Shown here: positions 43,927-52,127 of the stretch, piece after piece
How positions within the stretch are numbered: the stretch's first letter is position 1
Layout of the letters: each line of letters starts with the position of its first letter
Assembly (NCBI GenBank): GCA_002482545.1
Contig: DLGF01000013.1
Coordinates: forward strand, 14,399-78,398
Length of the DNA: 64,000 bases
Direction: 5' to 3'
Source of the DNA: Sporomusaceae bacterium UBA7701
GTDB lineage: Bacteria > Bacillota > Negativicutes > Sporomusales > UBA7701
Translations under genes and position numbers: made by a program
Notes under the pieces: model-generated
Told to the model about the DNA's origin: nothing
The model's database searches: none
What the model saw: the letters and a program-made list of their open reading frames with translations, nothing else

Positions 43927-44245
43927 AAGATACCCCCAAACGGGAATTTTTGCGGTGTGCACTGAATGCCACACCATTAGCCAGCTCCAGCCTGTCGCAA
44001 AATCCAGGCTCTTCAAAAGCGCCGGCCTTCCTGACTGCTTTTATGGCCTAATGTCAGTGGCCAACCGGTCCGGGTTCGGCAATGGCGTTTCCATTGGTTG
44101 CTCTGGTCAGAGAGAGGTCAAAGAAGACCGTCTAAAAGCATCAGCGCCCTTGACGGTCTCACCCTGAGATGACGCTTGCCCGGAAGCGGCTTCCGATTGG
44201 CGAATAGGCAAATCATCACCTATTTATTGGTTTTGTGCAGTTTCT
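43927..44245. other. Intergenic region between PaaI-like and FMN reductase genes
   Basis: No gene seen. A hairpin AGACCGTC / GACGGTCT at 44125-44159, followed by TCTTTG on the minus strand, may end the reductase transcript. Confidence 0.35.
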
Positions 44246-44812
44246 TTAAGGCTTCTTGGAAGCATTGGCCTCAATCCAAATTGCAAACGCTGCCATGAAC
44301 TTATGCAAAAACTCGCGGGTGCTCTCGCTGGTAAGAGCGCCGCCGGCGTCAAAGAGCGACGCCGCATTTCCGATATAGGCCTCGGGCTGCGGCATAACCG
44401 GGACATTCAGGCAAACCAGGGATTGTCTCAGGTGATGGTTGGCCCCGAAGCCGCCCACCCCGCCCGGCGAAACGCTGACCACCGCGGCGGGTTTTCTGTT
44501 CCACACATTGTGGCCATAAGGCCGCGACCCGATATCTACGGCATTCTTGAGTAGCGGCGGGACCGACCGGTTATACTCCGGCGTTACGAAAAGAATCGCG
44601 TCAAAAGTCTTCACCCGCTCGCGAAAAGCTGTCCACGCCGCCGGCGGATTGCCTTCATCATCCCAATCCTGATTAAAGATGGGAAGTTCGCCGATCTCGA
44701 CCTCCTCCATTTCAAAAGGTGCCGGGACCAGATCCATCAAAGCCTTGGCGATCATCCGGGAAAATGCCCCTTTACGCAGGCTCCCGACAAGAATACCGAT
44801 TTTTTTTGCCAT
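44246..44812 (-). CDS. NAD(P)H-dependent FMN reductase-like flavoprotein
   Basis: A 188-residue flavodoxin-fold protein of the NADPH-dependent FMN reductase family. It has the phosphate loop GSLRKGAFSRMIAKAL near residue 10, LPIFNQDWDDEG, TPEYNRSVPPLLKNAVDIGSRP near 75-96 and SVSPGGVGGFGANHHLRQ near 112. It is probably an FMN-dependent azo-, quinone- or chromate-type reductase in the cytoplasm; substrate not predictable. Followed, in the direction of transcription, by a spacer with a weak hairpin. Confidence 0.9.
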   Translation of the reverse strand: MAKKIGILVGSLRKGAFSRMIAKALMDLVPAPFEMEEVEIGELPIFNQDWDDEGNPPAAWTAFRERVKTFDAILFVTPEYNRSVPPLLKNAVDIGSRPYGHNVWNRKPAAVVSVSPGGVGGFGANHHLRQSLVCLNVPVMPQPEAYIGNAASLFDAGGALTSESTREFLHKFMAAFAIWIEANASKKP

Positions 44813-44885
44813 TATCCGTCAGCCTCCCTCATATATTCTCCATTGTGCCTTCCGGCGGCGCGAAGCCGGGACCGGAAAGCGATCC

Positions 44886-45281
44886 CTACAGCTTTATCGT
44901 CCTGGAGGCGCCTTTCATGTCGTTGAAGGTTGCTTCGGCATTTTTAATGTAAAATACTTCAAAGATGGCGTCGTCGACGCTGTACATTTTGCCGAGCATC
45001 GGCGCGGCGTCCAGGGCAGCCTGCTTGGTCCGCCTGTTGGTGTCGAAGACGGCCTCGCCGTTTAGCCGCAGCCACTCTCCTGTTTTGGAAGTTGTACTTA
45101 CTTCAAAATGAGGATTTGCTTTGAGCTGCTTGTACACGTCCTTCTGGTTGTTGGTGCAGAAATACAGTTTTCCTTCGAAATCCATGACGAACCCGAAAGG
45201 ACGCACCTTGGGAATATTGCCGTCGACCGTGGCCAGGTAAAAGACAGGGTTATCCGTCAGAAATTGCCGTACCGCATTCAT
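44886..45281 (-). CDS. Pyridoxamine 5'-phosphate oxidase-family flavoprotein
   Basis: A 131-residue split-barrel protein: VRQFLTDNPVFYLATVDGNIPKVRPFGFVMDFEGKLYFCTNNQKDVYKQL then HFEVSTTSKTGEWLRLNGEAVF. This is the small PNPOx-like group that binds FMN or F420-like cofactors. The start MNAVRQFL at 45281 has GAAGGAG upstream; a longer frame adds 14 unconserved residues. It lies 73 nt upstream of the FMN reductase gene and is probably cotranscribed. Substrate unknown. Confidence 0.88.
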   Translation of the reverse strand: MNAVRQFLTDNPVFYLATVDGNIPKVRPFGFVMDFEGKLYFCTNNQKDVYKQLKANPHFEVSTTSKTGEWLRLNGEAVFDTNRRTKQAALDAAPMLGKMYSVDDAIFEVFYIKNAEATFNDMKGASRTIKL

Positions 45282-45493
45282 AACGCAAAACTCCTTCGTT
45301 TTTAGTTTGTCTATGTTAATCATATACCTTCCCGCGCAATTGGAAAAGTCTGCAATATGTAGCCAAACTTGTATTCGGGCGCGTCTGCGCGCTCAGGACG
45401 CGGCAAAATCACCTTTTTCTTTTCAAAGTCATAAAATAAAAGGAATACAAGTATCGCTGCGCAGGTTTATTTCTAAAACCGAGGAAAGCGAGG

Positions 45494-46474
45494 GTGAGCG
45501 ACATAACGCTGCAAATTGCGCTACAGTCGCCCGGAATGGTCGCATCCGGCGGCAATGTTCTTTTTGATACGGTCGTGTATTCGGACGGAACGGTTGACTA
45601 TGACAGCGCCACAGGCGTCCTGACCTTCAGCACGACAGGAAGATACATCATCAATTGGTGGGTTGCAACTCAGTCATCCCTCTCCACGAACGGCGCGGTA
45701 TTCGCCCTGTCCTCCTCCCAGTCGGATCTTATAAGGGGAAACTCGCCCGTCAAAACCGGAACGATCTGCGGAATGGGAAGCATCGGGGTGGCCTCGGCTC
45801 CGGTCACGGTTTCTTTGGTCAACAGCAGCACCGCCACTTTCTATTATGCTCCGCAGGTTCCGCTGAAAGCAACGTTGATCGTCCTTCCGGACGGCGGGAC
45901 GACGGACACGATGGGCTGCTTTGCCGTGTCCCAGTTGGCCAACATTCTTTCCCAAATGATAACAGCCTATTCCACCACCACCTGGACAGTATTTTCCAGT
46001 TCCCTGGCTTCTTATTCCGGGACGCCGCTCGATCTCTATACATCGCCCAACGCCAACGGGCCGGGGATTTTGCGGCTGCTGGACGTTAACAACAACTATG
46101 AGGCGCTTCCCATTGCCCAAATCACCGCCATTTATCCGGGAGACGGAACGGTGTACGACCCGGCCTTCACTTTTTTGTCCCCGCCGGTTCCCCTGCCCCC
46201 CGGCTGCGACACGGACATGATAGCGGCGGTGCAGTCCTATCTGCCCTTGGGCACCCCTGTCGACGAGATCCGCCTGGGTCCCGCCATCACGGCTTCCGGC
46301 GAGATCTACCGCAATGAATATGGCGTTTTGGTGCTTTCCGATGCCGACGGGAATACCCCGGTATTTATAGCCACGCCTCATATTCTGCGGATTTTCACCA
46401 TCAATGATCCGACGGTCCTGCCGGTGCAAAAAAGCAGCGGCAAGAAACCCAGCATCACGATTGAAAAAGGGTAA
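45494..46474 (+). CDS. BclA C-terminal-like (TNF/C1q-fold) surface protein, probably spore-associated
   Basis: A 326-residue protein. Residues 1-125 resemble the globular C-terminal domain of BclA-type exosporium proteins: GGNVLFDTVVYSDGTVDYDSATGVLTFSTTGRYIINWWVATQ...VTVSLVNSSTATFYYAPQVPLKATLIVL. No collagen-like GXX repeats are present, which is unusual. A Ser/Thr-rich region (SQMITAYSTTTWTVFSSSLASY, a typical helix-to-tail link in these proteins) and a C-terminal domain of unknown type follow. No signal peptide, as expected for proteins placed on the spore by the mother cell. GTG start with GAGGAAAG upstream. Own terminator. Confidence 0.75.
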   Translation: MSDITLQIALQSPGMVASGGNVLFDTVVYSDGTVDYDSATGVLTFSTTGRYIINWWVATQSSLSTNGAVFALSSSQSDLIRGNSPVKTGTICGMGSIGVASAPVTVSLVNSSTATFYYAPQVPLKATLIVLPDGGTTDTMGCFAVSQLANILSQMITAYSTTTWTVFSSSLASYSGTPLDLYTSPNANGPGILRLLDVNNNYEALPIAQITAIYPGDGTVYDPAFTFLSPPVPLPPGCDTDMIAAVQSYLPLGTPVDEIRLGPAITASGEIYRNEYGVLVLSDADGNTPVFIATPHILRIFTINDPTVLPVQKSSGKKPSITIEKG

Positions 46475-46483
46475 TAGGAAAAT

Positions 46484-46517
46484 GGCGCCCGGTTTCGCCG
46501 GGCGCATCGCGTTTTTT
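46484..46517 (+). terminator. Terminator of the BclA-like gene
   Basis: GCGCCCGG / CCGGGCGC stem followed by ATCGCG and TTTTTT. Confidence 0.85.
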
Positions 46518-46581
46518 CCGGCCAGCATCAGCTTCGGGCGTAGCGGCGGATGATCCCCGCGCTGTCATTGACCGGTATCTG

Positions 46582-47394
46582 TTACAGTTCAAGCCCGTAA
46601 ATCCTCTTGGCGTTGTCAAAAAACACTTTGTCGTGATGCCTTTCCGGAATAAGATGGGCGACAAACTCGATGTAATTGGCGATATTGGCCAGCGGCCAGT
46701 CTGTCCCGTAGAGCAGGCGGTCATAGTTGTCCAGGTATTCCAGCCACAACTTCAGGAAGTTAACATAGCCGCGCTTTCTTTCCAAAAAATCCGCCATGTT
46801 GTCGATCCGGCCTTCCAAAATCCCCGAAAGGTCGGCGGCCACATTTTCATTTTTCTCCATGACGGCGATGGCGTCCACCAGCCAGGGGTTGCCGATATGG
46901 CACATGACAAACTGAACTTGGGGATAGCGGAACGCCGCCTCGTCCAAGACCATAGGATGGCTGTATTTCAAGAGGGCATTGCTGGTGGCTGTCAAGCCGG
47001 TATGGACGGCTACCGGTTTTTTATACTGCATCGCCAGCTGATAAAAGGGATCGACCGCCGGATCGTAAATATAAAAGTGATTGTAGCCCGGATACAGCTT
47101 AAGGCCCACACAATTCTTACGTTGCAGATGTTTTTCCACCAGACAGGCTTGCTGCACCGCCTCCCCCGCTTTGAAGCAAGTACTGTCCAGACCGATGCAA
47201 TAGCTGAGATAGTCGGGATACTGGTGGTCGCTCAACTGCAGGCTCCGGTTGCCCATGACCACCCCATGAACGATATTGTGCGCGGCATATTGGCCTTTCA
47301 GATGGGCGTCGGTATTTTTATGGCCCGCCGCTTCGGCGATCTGATCAAAGTGAGGTTCCTGGCGGAAGTGGATGTGGGCGTCAATAATCTTCAT
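46582..47394 (-). CDS. Amidohydrolase-2-type metal-dependent hydrolase
   Basis: A 270-residue TIM-barrel amidohydrolase. It has the HxH motif IIDAHIHF at the start, GLKLYPGYNHFYIYD near 98, AVHTGLT near 130, FVMCHIGNPW near 163 and LLYGTDWPLA near 228 with the catalytic Asp. This arrangement fits the amidohydrolase_2 group of decarboxylases and hydrolases. There is no signal peptide and the gene stands alone, so the substrate cannot be inferred. Confidence 0.85.
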   Translation of the reverse strand: MKIIDAHIHFRQEPHFDQIAEAAGHKNTDAHLKGQYAAHNIVHGVVMGNRSLQLSDHQYPDYLSYCIGLDSTCFKAGEAVQQACLVEKHLQRKNCVGLKLYPGYNHFYIYDPAVDPFYQLAMQYKKPVAVHTGLTATSNALLKYSHPMVLDEAAFRYPQVQFVMCHIGNPWLVDAIAVMEKNENVAADLSGILEGRIDNMADFLERKRGYVNFLKLWLEYLDNYDRLLYGTDWPLANIANYIEFVAHLIPERHHDKVFFDNAKRIYGLEL

Positions 47395-47816
47395 TGCGTT
47401 AGTCCTTCCTCTATGTTTACTTATGTGCGTCGATTATGCCTGATTCGCAAGTGACGCATCCATAGCTTTATCATACTATCAGACACGGCTAATGAGAAGA
47501 ACTATCAAGCAAATAAGTAATCGCGCGACAGAAAAGCCGCCGCCCAAATGGCCCAAAATTGCGTCCGCGCGGTTTTCACCTTTGCAGTTCTAAAAAAGTC
47601 TGGGGTATTCCGCATAATAAAAAAGAAGAACCTCACTGTCATCGAAGGTGCGTTGCGCTGGCGAAAGAACATGGTGCGCCGCTGACCGCAAGGACGCAAT
47701 GCCATAGACGCCTGCCATGCACTCCATCCCGCTTGCCGAGTTATGCAACAAAGCTATTCTTTGACTTTTTTAAATCAAGTATGCCTCCATTGATCAATGG
47801 CCTGCCCTCATTCCTA
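47395..47816. other. Non-coding region upstream of the ArsB/NhaD permease
   Basis: About 420 bp without a convincing gene. A minus-strand 66-codon frame (47505-47705) ends in mixed composition and has no ribosome site. A stretch at about 47625-47700 is GC-rich with several short inverted repeats, unlike its AT-rich surroundings, and could be a small RNA or a repeat relic. Confidence 0.35.
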
Positions 47817-47845
47817 TTGCCGCCTCTTAATAGTTGTGGTATAGT
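47817..47845 (+). promoter_or_regulatory. Sigma-A-type promoter of the ArsB/NhaD permease
   Basis: -35 TTGCCG at 47817-47822, 17-nt spacer, -10 TATAGT at 47840-47845. Predicted start near 47852, giving a leader of about 95 nt. Confidence 0.65.
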
Positions 47846-47883
47846 CTTCCTATAAAAGTAAATATTCCCCGCGGAATTCTGGA

Positions 47884-47918
47884 GGAGCCTGTTCACAACA
47901 GGTTCCTTTTCGTCTTTT
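47884..47918 (+). terminator. Leader terminator (attenuator candidate) of the permease gene
   Basis: GGAGCCTGTT / AACAGGTTCC 10-bp stem (one G-U) followed by TTTTCGTCTTTT. It lies between the predicted promoter and the ribosome site of the 47947 gene. Confidence 0.75.
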
Positions 47919-47946
47919 GGGGGAAGATATTGACGGAGGCGATGCT

Positions 47947-49236
47947 ATGGAAAAACAAGCAATTTTGGCAATCGGTATATTCTTAGTAACCTATGCCCTG
48001 ATCATTTCCGAAAAGATTCACCGTACTATCGTGGCGATGATTGGGGGCATAGCTATGATCGCCCTTGGTGTTGTAAACCAAGAGACAGCACTGCGCCATA
48101 TCGACTTCAACACCTTGGGCCTGCTCGCAGGAATGATGGTTATCGTTGCGATAACCGGCGAAACCGGGCTATTCAAGTATGTGGCAATTACAGCCGCAAA
48201 AAGAGCAAAAGGAGAACCTGTCAGGATCCTCCTTTTGCTGGGCGCCATTACCGCTATATTTTCCGCCTTCCTTGATAATGTGACAACCGTACTGTTAATG
48301 GTCCCTGTTACCTTTAGTATTACACAACAGTTGAGGGTCAACCCCGAACCATATCTCCTCGTCCAGATAATCACTTCCAATATTGGCGGTACTGCTACGC
48401 TTATCGGCGACCCTCCCAACATTATGATTGGCAGTGCGGTAAAGGAGCTTTCCTTCATGGCATTTATTGATAACCTTGCGTTTATTTCGGCAGTTGCGCT
48501 GGCGGCAACGCTGTCAATACTTTATTTCGTTTTCCGCAGGCAGCTAAAGACAACCGAAGCACTGAAAGCAAAAATAATGAGTCTGGACGAAAGGAAAGAA
48601 CTAAAAGACCCCGTCCTGCTAAAGAAGTGCTTAATCGTTTTGAGCCTGACCATTGCAGGCTTCTTTCTCCATCAGCTTGTTCACCTGGAATCGGCTACGG
48701 TAGCGCTTGGCGGAGCCTTTTTGCTGTTATTTCTTACAAGCAAAAGTGATCATGACCTTGAGCATGCCTTGGGGCGGGTAGAATGGTCGACCATCTTTTT
48801 TTTCGTAGGTCTTTTTGCAGTGGTGTCCGGACTGGTAGAGACAGGCGTTATTTCAAGCCTGGCCAGGTCATCCATCGAATTTACCGGTGGAGATGTTAAA
48901 GTAACGGCAATTCTGATATTATGGCTTAGCGCCATGGCCTCTGCGTTCGTAGACAATATTCCGTTTGTCGCTACCATGATTCCGATGATTCAGGATATGG
49001 GGACAATGGGAATTGCAAACTTGGAGCCCTTGTGGTGGAGCTTGGCTTTGGGGGCCTGTTTCGGCGGCAACGGAAGCCTGGTTGGCGCCAGTGCAAACCT
49101 CATTGTAGCGGGATTAGCCGCGCAAGAAGGCCACCCTATTTCTTTCATGCGTTTTTTGGCCATAGGGTTCCCTTTGATGATTCTGTCGGTAATGATAGCA
49201 ACTGTCTATGTGTACTTTCGTTACCTAGCTATCTAG
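47947..49236 (+). CDS. ArsB/NhaD (ion-transporter superfamily) permease
   Basis: A 429-residue inner-membrane protein with about 11-12 helices. It has two inverted-repeat signatures, FSAFLDNVTTVLLMVPVT with NIGGTATLIGDPPNIMIG near 110-160, and SAFVDNIPFVATMIPM with FGGNGSLVGASANLIVAG near 330-395, as in the ArsB/NhaD/citrate permease families. The substrate (arsenite, Na+/H+, carboxylate) is not decidable. ATG at 47947 is chosen over 47917 because GGAGGCG is 5 nt upstream and the earlier start overlaps the leader terminator. Its codons are more AT-rich than its neighbours', which suggests transfer. Single gene under a leader terminator. Confidence 0.88.
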   Translation: MEKQAILAIGIFLVTYALIISEKIHRTIVAMIGGIAMIALGVVNQETALRHIDFNTLGLLAGMMVIVAITGETGLFKYVAITAAKRAKGEPVRILLLLGAITAIFSAFLDNVTTVLLMVPVTFSITQQLRVNPEPYLLVQIITSNIGGTATLIGDPPNIMIGSAVKELSFMAFIDNLAFISAVALAATLSILYFVFRRQLKTTEALKAKIMSLDERKELKDPVLLKKCLIVLSLTIAGFFLHQLVHLESATVALGGAFLLLFLTSKSDHDLEHALGRVEWSTIFFFVGLFAVVSGLVETGVISSLARSSIEFTGGDVKVTAILILWLSAMASAFVDNIPFVATMIPMIQDMGTMGIANLEPLWWSLALGACFGGNGSLVGASANLIVAGLAAQEGHPISFMRFLAIGFPLMILSVMIATVYVYFRYLAI

Positions 49237-49361
49237 ACTCTGTATTCCGGGTAAGTCGAGGCGACATTCGGGGACGATCCACGCCGGACTTCGCTCCTAT
49301 CCCGGCTAGGATAGGATAGCAAGGCCATTTTTACGCCAGTGATGAACAGGTTATAAAAATA

Positions 49362-50198
49362 TTAGTCTTCGACAACCGTTCCGACGTTGCAGTAAAAAAA
49401 CCTTTGCCCGAATTCGCCGATCAGGCGCCTGCTGATTTCAAAGCCGGTGCAGTGCGAGACGCCGAGGCGCTCGATCCCCATCCGCTTCAACGCTTGGATC
49501 GTTTTTTCCTTTTGTTCTTCGCTCACGGACCAAAGATGGGTTCCCCCAATAACCGTGTGGATCCGCTCCTCGCCGGTCTTTTTGCGGGCATGGGAAAGAA
49601 TATTGATAATGCCGGCGTGCGAGCAGCCAAGGATGATAAAAAGCCCTTGCCGGCCCCTGATGATGATGGATTGATCGTCGATAACCGGATCCTTCATATA
49701 ACCTTCCGCCGCCTTCCGAACGATATCGTCGTCGCCTTGCTCAAAGCCGGTCAGGCGGGGTACTTCCCCCGTCAGATAAATATCCGGGGCAAGTTCCGTA
49801 AACTCCGTGTTGAAGCTGAAAGAGGCGCCGTGGGCTTCCAGCTCGGCGCGCGAAAAAGGAACGCCGATGAATTTGGTTGTTCCTCCGCGGATAAGATAGG
49901 CCGGGATGAAGAGATTGGGGTGGGCATACACGGTTACCGGCTTTTTCGCCGCCATCTGGACGGCATCCAGCAAGCCCCCGGTATGATCGATGTGGTTATG
50001 GCTCAAAACAATGCCGTTTAGTATGGAAAGATCCTTTTTGAAATAGCGGGCGTTGTTCAGCAAAGCCTTTCCTTGACCGGTATCAAACAGGAAATTGCCG
50101 TGCCCGGTTTCCAGAAGGACCGACCACCCGTGCTCGGCGATGGCCCCTATGTTGCTGAACACCGTGTTCTCACATAATATCGTTGCGCTAATCGCCAT
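49362..50198 (-). CDS. MBL-fold metallo-hydrolase
   Basis: A 278-residue metallo-beta-lactamase-fold protein. Metal motif LSHNHIDHTGG near 65 (HxHxDH), ILGCSHAG near 190, and GGTHLW plus LGVSHCTGFE near 235-255. It resembles the 7,8-dihydropterin-6-yl-methyl-4-(beta-D-ribofuranosyl)aminobenzene-5'-phosphate synthase-like group in archaea and anaerobes, but that reaction is not assured. GGGAGG precedes the ATG. It follows the marR gene by 55 nt and has the same GTTTA-N5-TAAAC site in front of it, so both are probably controlled by that MarR protein. Confidence 0.88.
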   Translation of the reverse strand: MAISATILCENTVFSNIGAIAEHGWSVLLETGHGNFLFDTGQGKALLNNARYFKKDLSILNGIVLSHNHIDHTGGLLDAVQMAAKKPVTVYAHPNLFIPAYLIRGGTTKFIGVPFSRAELEAHGASFSFNTEFTELAPDIYLTGEVPRLTGFEQGDDDIVRKAAEGYMKDPVIDDQSIIIRGRQGLFIILGCSHAGIINILSHARKKTGEERIHTVIGGTHLWSVSEEQKEKTIQALKRMGIERLGVSHCTGFEISRRLIGEFGQRFFYCNVGTVVED

Positions 50199-50223
50199 TT
50201 TGCTTCCTCCCTTTGCAACTATA

Positions 50224-50238
50224 GTTTATATGCTAAAC
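50224..50238. promoter_or_regulatory. MarR operator site A, before the MBL gene
   Basis: GTTTATATGCTAAAC (complement GTTTAGCATATAAAC), 15 bp, nearly identical to site B at 50720-50734. It lies in the 55-nt gap between marR and the MBL gene. Confidence 0.7.
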
Positions 50239-50253
50239 TAAACAGGCAAAAAA

Positions 50254-50712
50254 TTATTCTTCCAGAGCCTCGCACAATTTATCAAGGCAATCTACAAAGA
50301 TTTCGCTTTCGTGCGAAGATAAACAAGCGCTGATCTTCTGACAGAACCTTCGATGCAGCTCCTCATGAGCCTGATAAGCAAGCAGGCCGGTTTGCGTCAG
50401 AGAAATCACCGTTGCCCGGGCGTCAGCGGGGTCGGGCGCGCGGCGGACAAAACCCTTGACTTCCAGGCGGCTCGCCATTTGCGTGGCCGCTCCCTTCGTC
50501 ACCCCCAAACGGGCGGCCAATTCACCCATAAGAATGCCCTCTTTGCAGCCTATGGCGGCAATGGTGTGAATTTCGCCGGGAGTCAGAGGACCGGCCGCTC
50601 CGAAACTGCGGGGAGAACGTTCCAGCCGCCTGAGCTGCATAATGAATCGGCCGATACTCAGGCTTACCCTGCTGTCTTTATTGTCGTCTCGATATATCTC
50701 TTTATTTTTCAC
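50254..50712 (-). CDS. MarR-family regulator (upstream of MBL hydrolase)
   Basis: About 152 residues if translation starts at the GTG at 50712. Winged HTH: LTPGEIHTIAAIGCKEGILMGELAARLGVTKGAATQMASRLEVKGFVRRAPDPADARATVISLTQTG. The predicted promoter places the transcript start almost at this GTG and no ribosome site is visible. The mRNA may thus be leaderless, or the real start may be an internal ATG at 50640 (MQLRRLERSP). It shares an operator type with the MBL gene downstream, pointing to autoregulation and control of that gene. Ligand unknown. Confidence 0.85.
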   Translation of the reverse strand: MKNKEIYRDDNKDSRVSLSIGRFIMQLRRLERSPRSFGAAGPLTPGEIHTIAAIGCKEGILMGELAARLGVTKGAATQMASRLEVKGFVRRAPDPADARATVISLTQTGLLAYQAHEELHRRFCQKISACLSSHESEIFVDCLDKLCEALEE

Positions 50713-50718
50713 GCCATT

Positions 50719-50748
50719 AGTTTAGCATCTAAACCAATACGGTGTCAA
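50719..50748 (-). promoter_or_regulatory. Promoter and MarR operator site B
   Basis: -35 TTGACA (50743-50748), 18-nt spacer, -10 TAAACT (50719-50724). The operator GTTTAGATGCTAAAC on the minus strand (50720-50734) covers the -10 and spacer, an ideal repression geometry. Confidence 0.75.
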
Positions 50749-50842
50749 TACTCCTCCGCTACCTGCCGGAAGGCATTTCCAGCCAAGCCTTGCGAGTGTG
50801 GCAGAACATCGGGAAATTGTCTTACTATGCTGCGAACCGCAT

Positions 50843-51082
50843 TCAGACGACGGCCCGCAAGCCTCGGCCCGTCAGGACGGCGGTAATTTCGGCCAGAGGG
50901 GTCACCACCGGATTATAATCAATGGTCGTCTGCCCGTCGTGGGCGTGAATATGGACATGATACACCCCCGGCAATCCCAAAAGGCTCCGTTCGATATCTT
51001 TCACATTGCCATGGTCATAGCCCTGCACGTAAAGCTTAACCTGGGAATTTTTTTCGGCGGAGCACCCGCAGTCTTTACACAT
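50843..51082 (-). CDS. Small HMA-like protein with N-terminal cysteine cluster
   Basis: A 79-residue protein. It starts MCKDCGCSAEKNSQ, a CxxCxC cluster that could bind metal. The rest, VKLYVQGYDHGNVKDIERSLLGLPGVYHVHIHAHDGQTTIDYNPVVTPLAEITAVLTGRG, has the beta-alpha-beta-beta-alpha-beta pattern of heavy-metal-associated domains. The usual CxxC metal loop is replaced by YDHGN, and His-rich HVHIHAH follows. Metal binding may therefore use the N-terminal cysteines and these histidines. GGAGGTG precedes the ATG at 51082. Neighbour genes give no clear role. Confidence 0.75.
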   Translation of the reverse strand: MCKDCGCSAEKNSQVKLYVQGYDHGNVKDIERSLLGLPGVYHVHIHAHDGQTTIDYNPVVTPLAEITAVLTGRGLRAVV

Positions 51083-51182
51083 GAAAAAAGCACCTCCGGT
51101 TTGACTTGTTGTAAAGTATAACCAGAAGCTGCCCAATAATACCGTCTTTGACGCAGAAGAATTCCACAGACCGGCTTTACGG

Positions 51183-51950
51183 TCAGCGCGCAGTCAGTCC
51201 GCCGTCCACCGTCCATATGGCTCCGGTAACAAAGGCCGCCGCAGGAGAAGCAAGAAAGCCGATTACCCGCGCCACTTCTTCCGGCGTGCCGATCCGCCCC
51301 AACGGATAAAGGTTGCGCATTTCCTCCATGCCTTGCCGTGAATCCCCGGCTTCCGCCAGTTGCTGCTCCAGCATGGGGGTCGCCACATCGCCGGGACATA
51401 CGCAATTGACGCGAATATTGTAAGGGGCCAGCTCCAAGGCCAGAGCTTTGGTAAAGGAGATAACCGCTCCCTTGGCGGCGCAGTAGGCGGTGCACAGCAG
51501 ATTTCCCCTCAGCCCCGCGTCGGAGGCTATATTGACTATCGCCCCGTTTCCCGCCCTGCGCAGTTCGGGCAGAGCATGCTTGGATATCCAGTAAGGTCCT
51601 GCGACATGGGTGTCCATCATCCTGCGGAAATCCGCCTCGGACATATCGCTAACGGCTTTTTCCCAATAGACCCCTGCGGAATTGACCACAACCTCCAGTT
51701 TGCCATAATGCTCGACTGTGTCCCCTACAATACGCCGGCACTCGTCGTGGCCTGCAACGTCCCCCTGAAGGAAAAGGACATCCCGGCTTATTGCTTTCAG
51801 TTTTTTCTTTGCCGTTAATCCCTTGTCGCCATCCCGGCCATTAATGGCTACTTTGGCGCCCTGCCGCAAAAACAGCTCGGCAGTGGCCAGCCCAATCCCT
51901 GAAGTGCCGCCTGTTATGAGGGCCACTTGCCCCTTCAAATCGTCCATCAT
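51183..51950 (-). CDS. Short-chain dehydrogenase/reductase (FabG-like)
   Basis: A 255-residue classical SDR. It has the cofactor motif ALITGGTSGIGLATAELF near 12, NSAGVYWEK near 90, the catalytic Ser in VNIASDAG near 140, YCAAKGA (YxxxK) near 155, and the C-terminal GAIWTVDGGL signature. NAD(P)-dependent oxidoreductase of unknown substrate; 3-oxoacyl-ACP reductase-like by sequence style. Single gene, with no fatty-acid genes nearby. Confidence 0.92.
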   Translation of the reverse strand: MMDDLKGQVALITGGTSGIGLATAELFLRQGAKVAINGRDGDKGLTAKKKLKAISRDVLFLQGDVAGHDECRRIVGDTVEHYGKLEVVVNSAGVYWEKAVSDMSEADFRRMMDTHVAGPYWISKHALPELRRAGNGAIVNIASDAGLRGNLLCTAYCAAKGAVISFTKALALELAPYNIRVNCVCPGDVATPMLEQQLAEAGDSRQGMEEMRNLYPLGRIGTPEEVARVIGFLASPAAAFVTGAIWTVDGGLTAR

Positions 51951-52127
51951 GCGTTCCTTACTCCATTGGCTTTGCTGTCATCCGAATACCAAGCCAGTGA
52001 TTGATTATTCCTTTTTCAATGACGCTAATAAATGATTTGTTTGTCGGCAGTTCTTTTCCTTCTTGTCAAGCGACTGTATTTTTTCGAACGCAGCCCCGGC
52101 CCCTGTTCTGTAAAGCGCCGCCGGTCC

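Noticed and set aside
47505..47705. 66-codon minus-strand frame upstream of the ArsB/NhaD permease
   Set aside because: No ribosome site, mixed composition and Phe runs from a T-rich tract; not supported as a gene.
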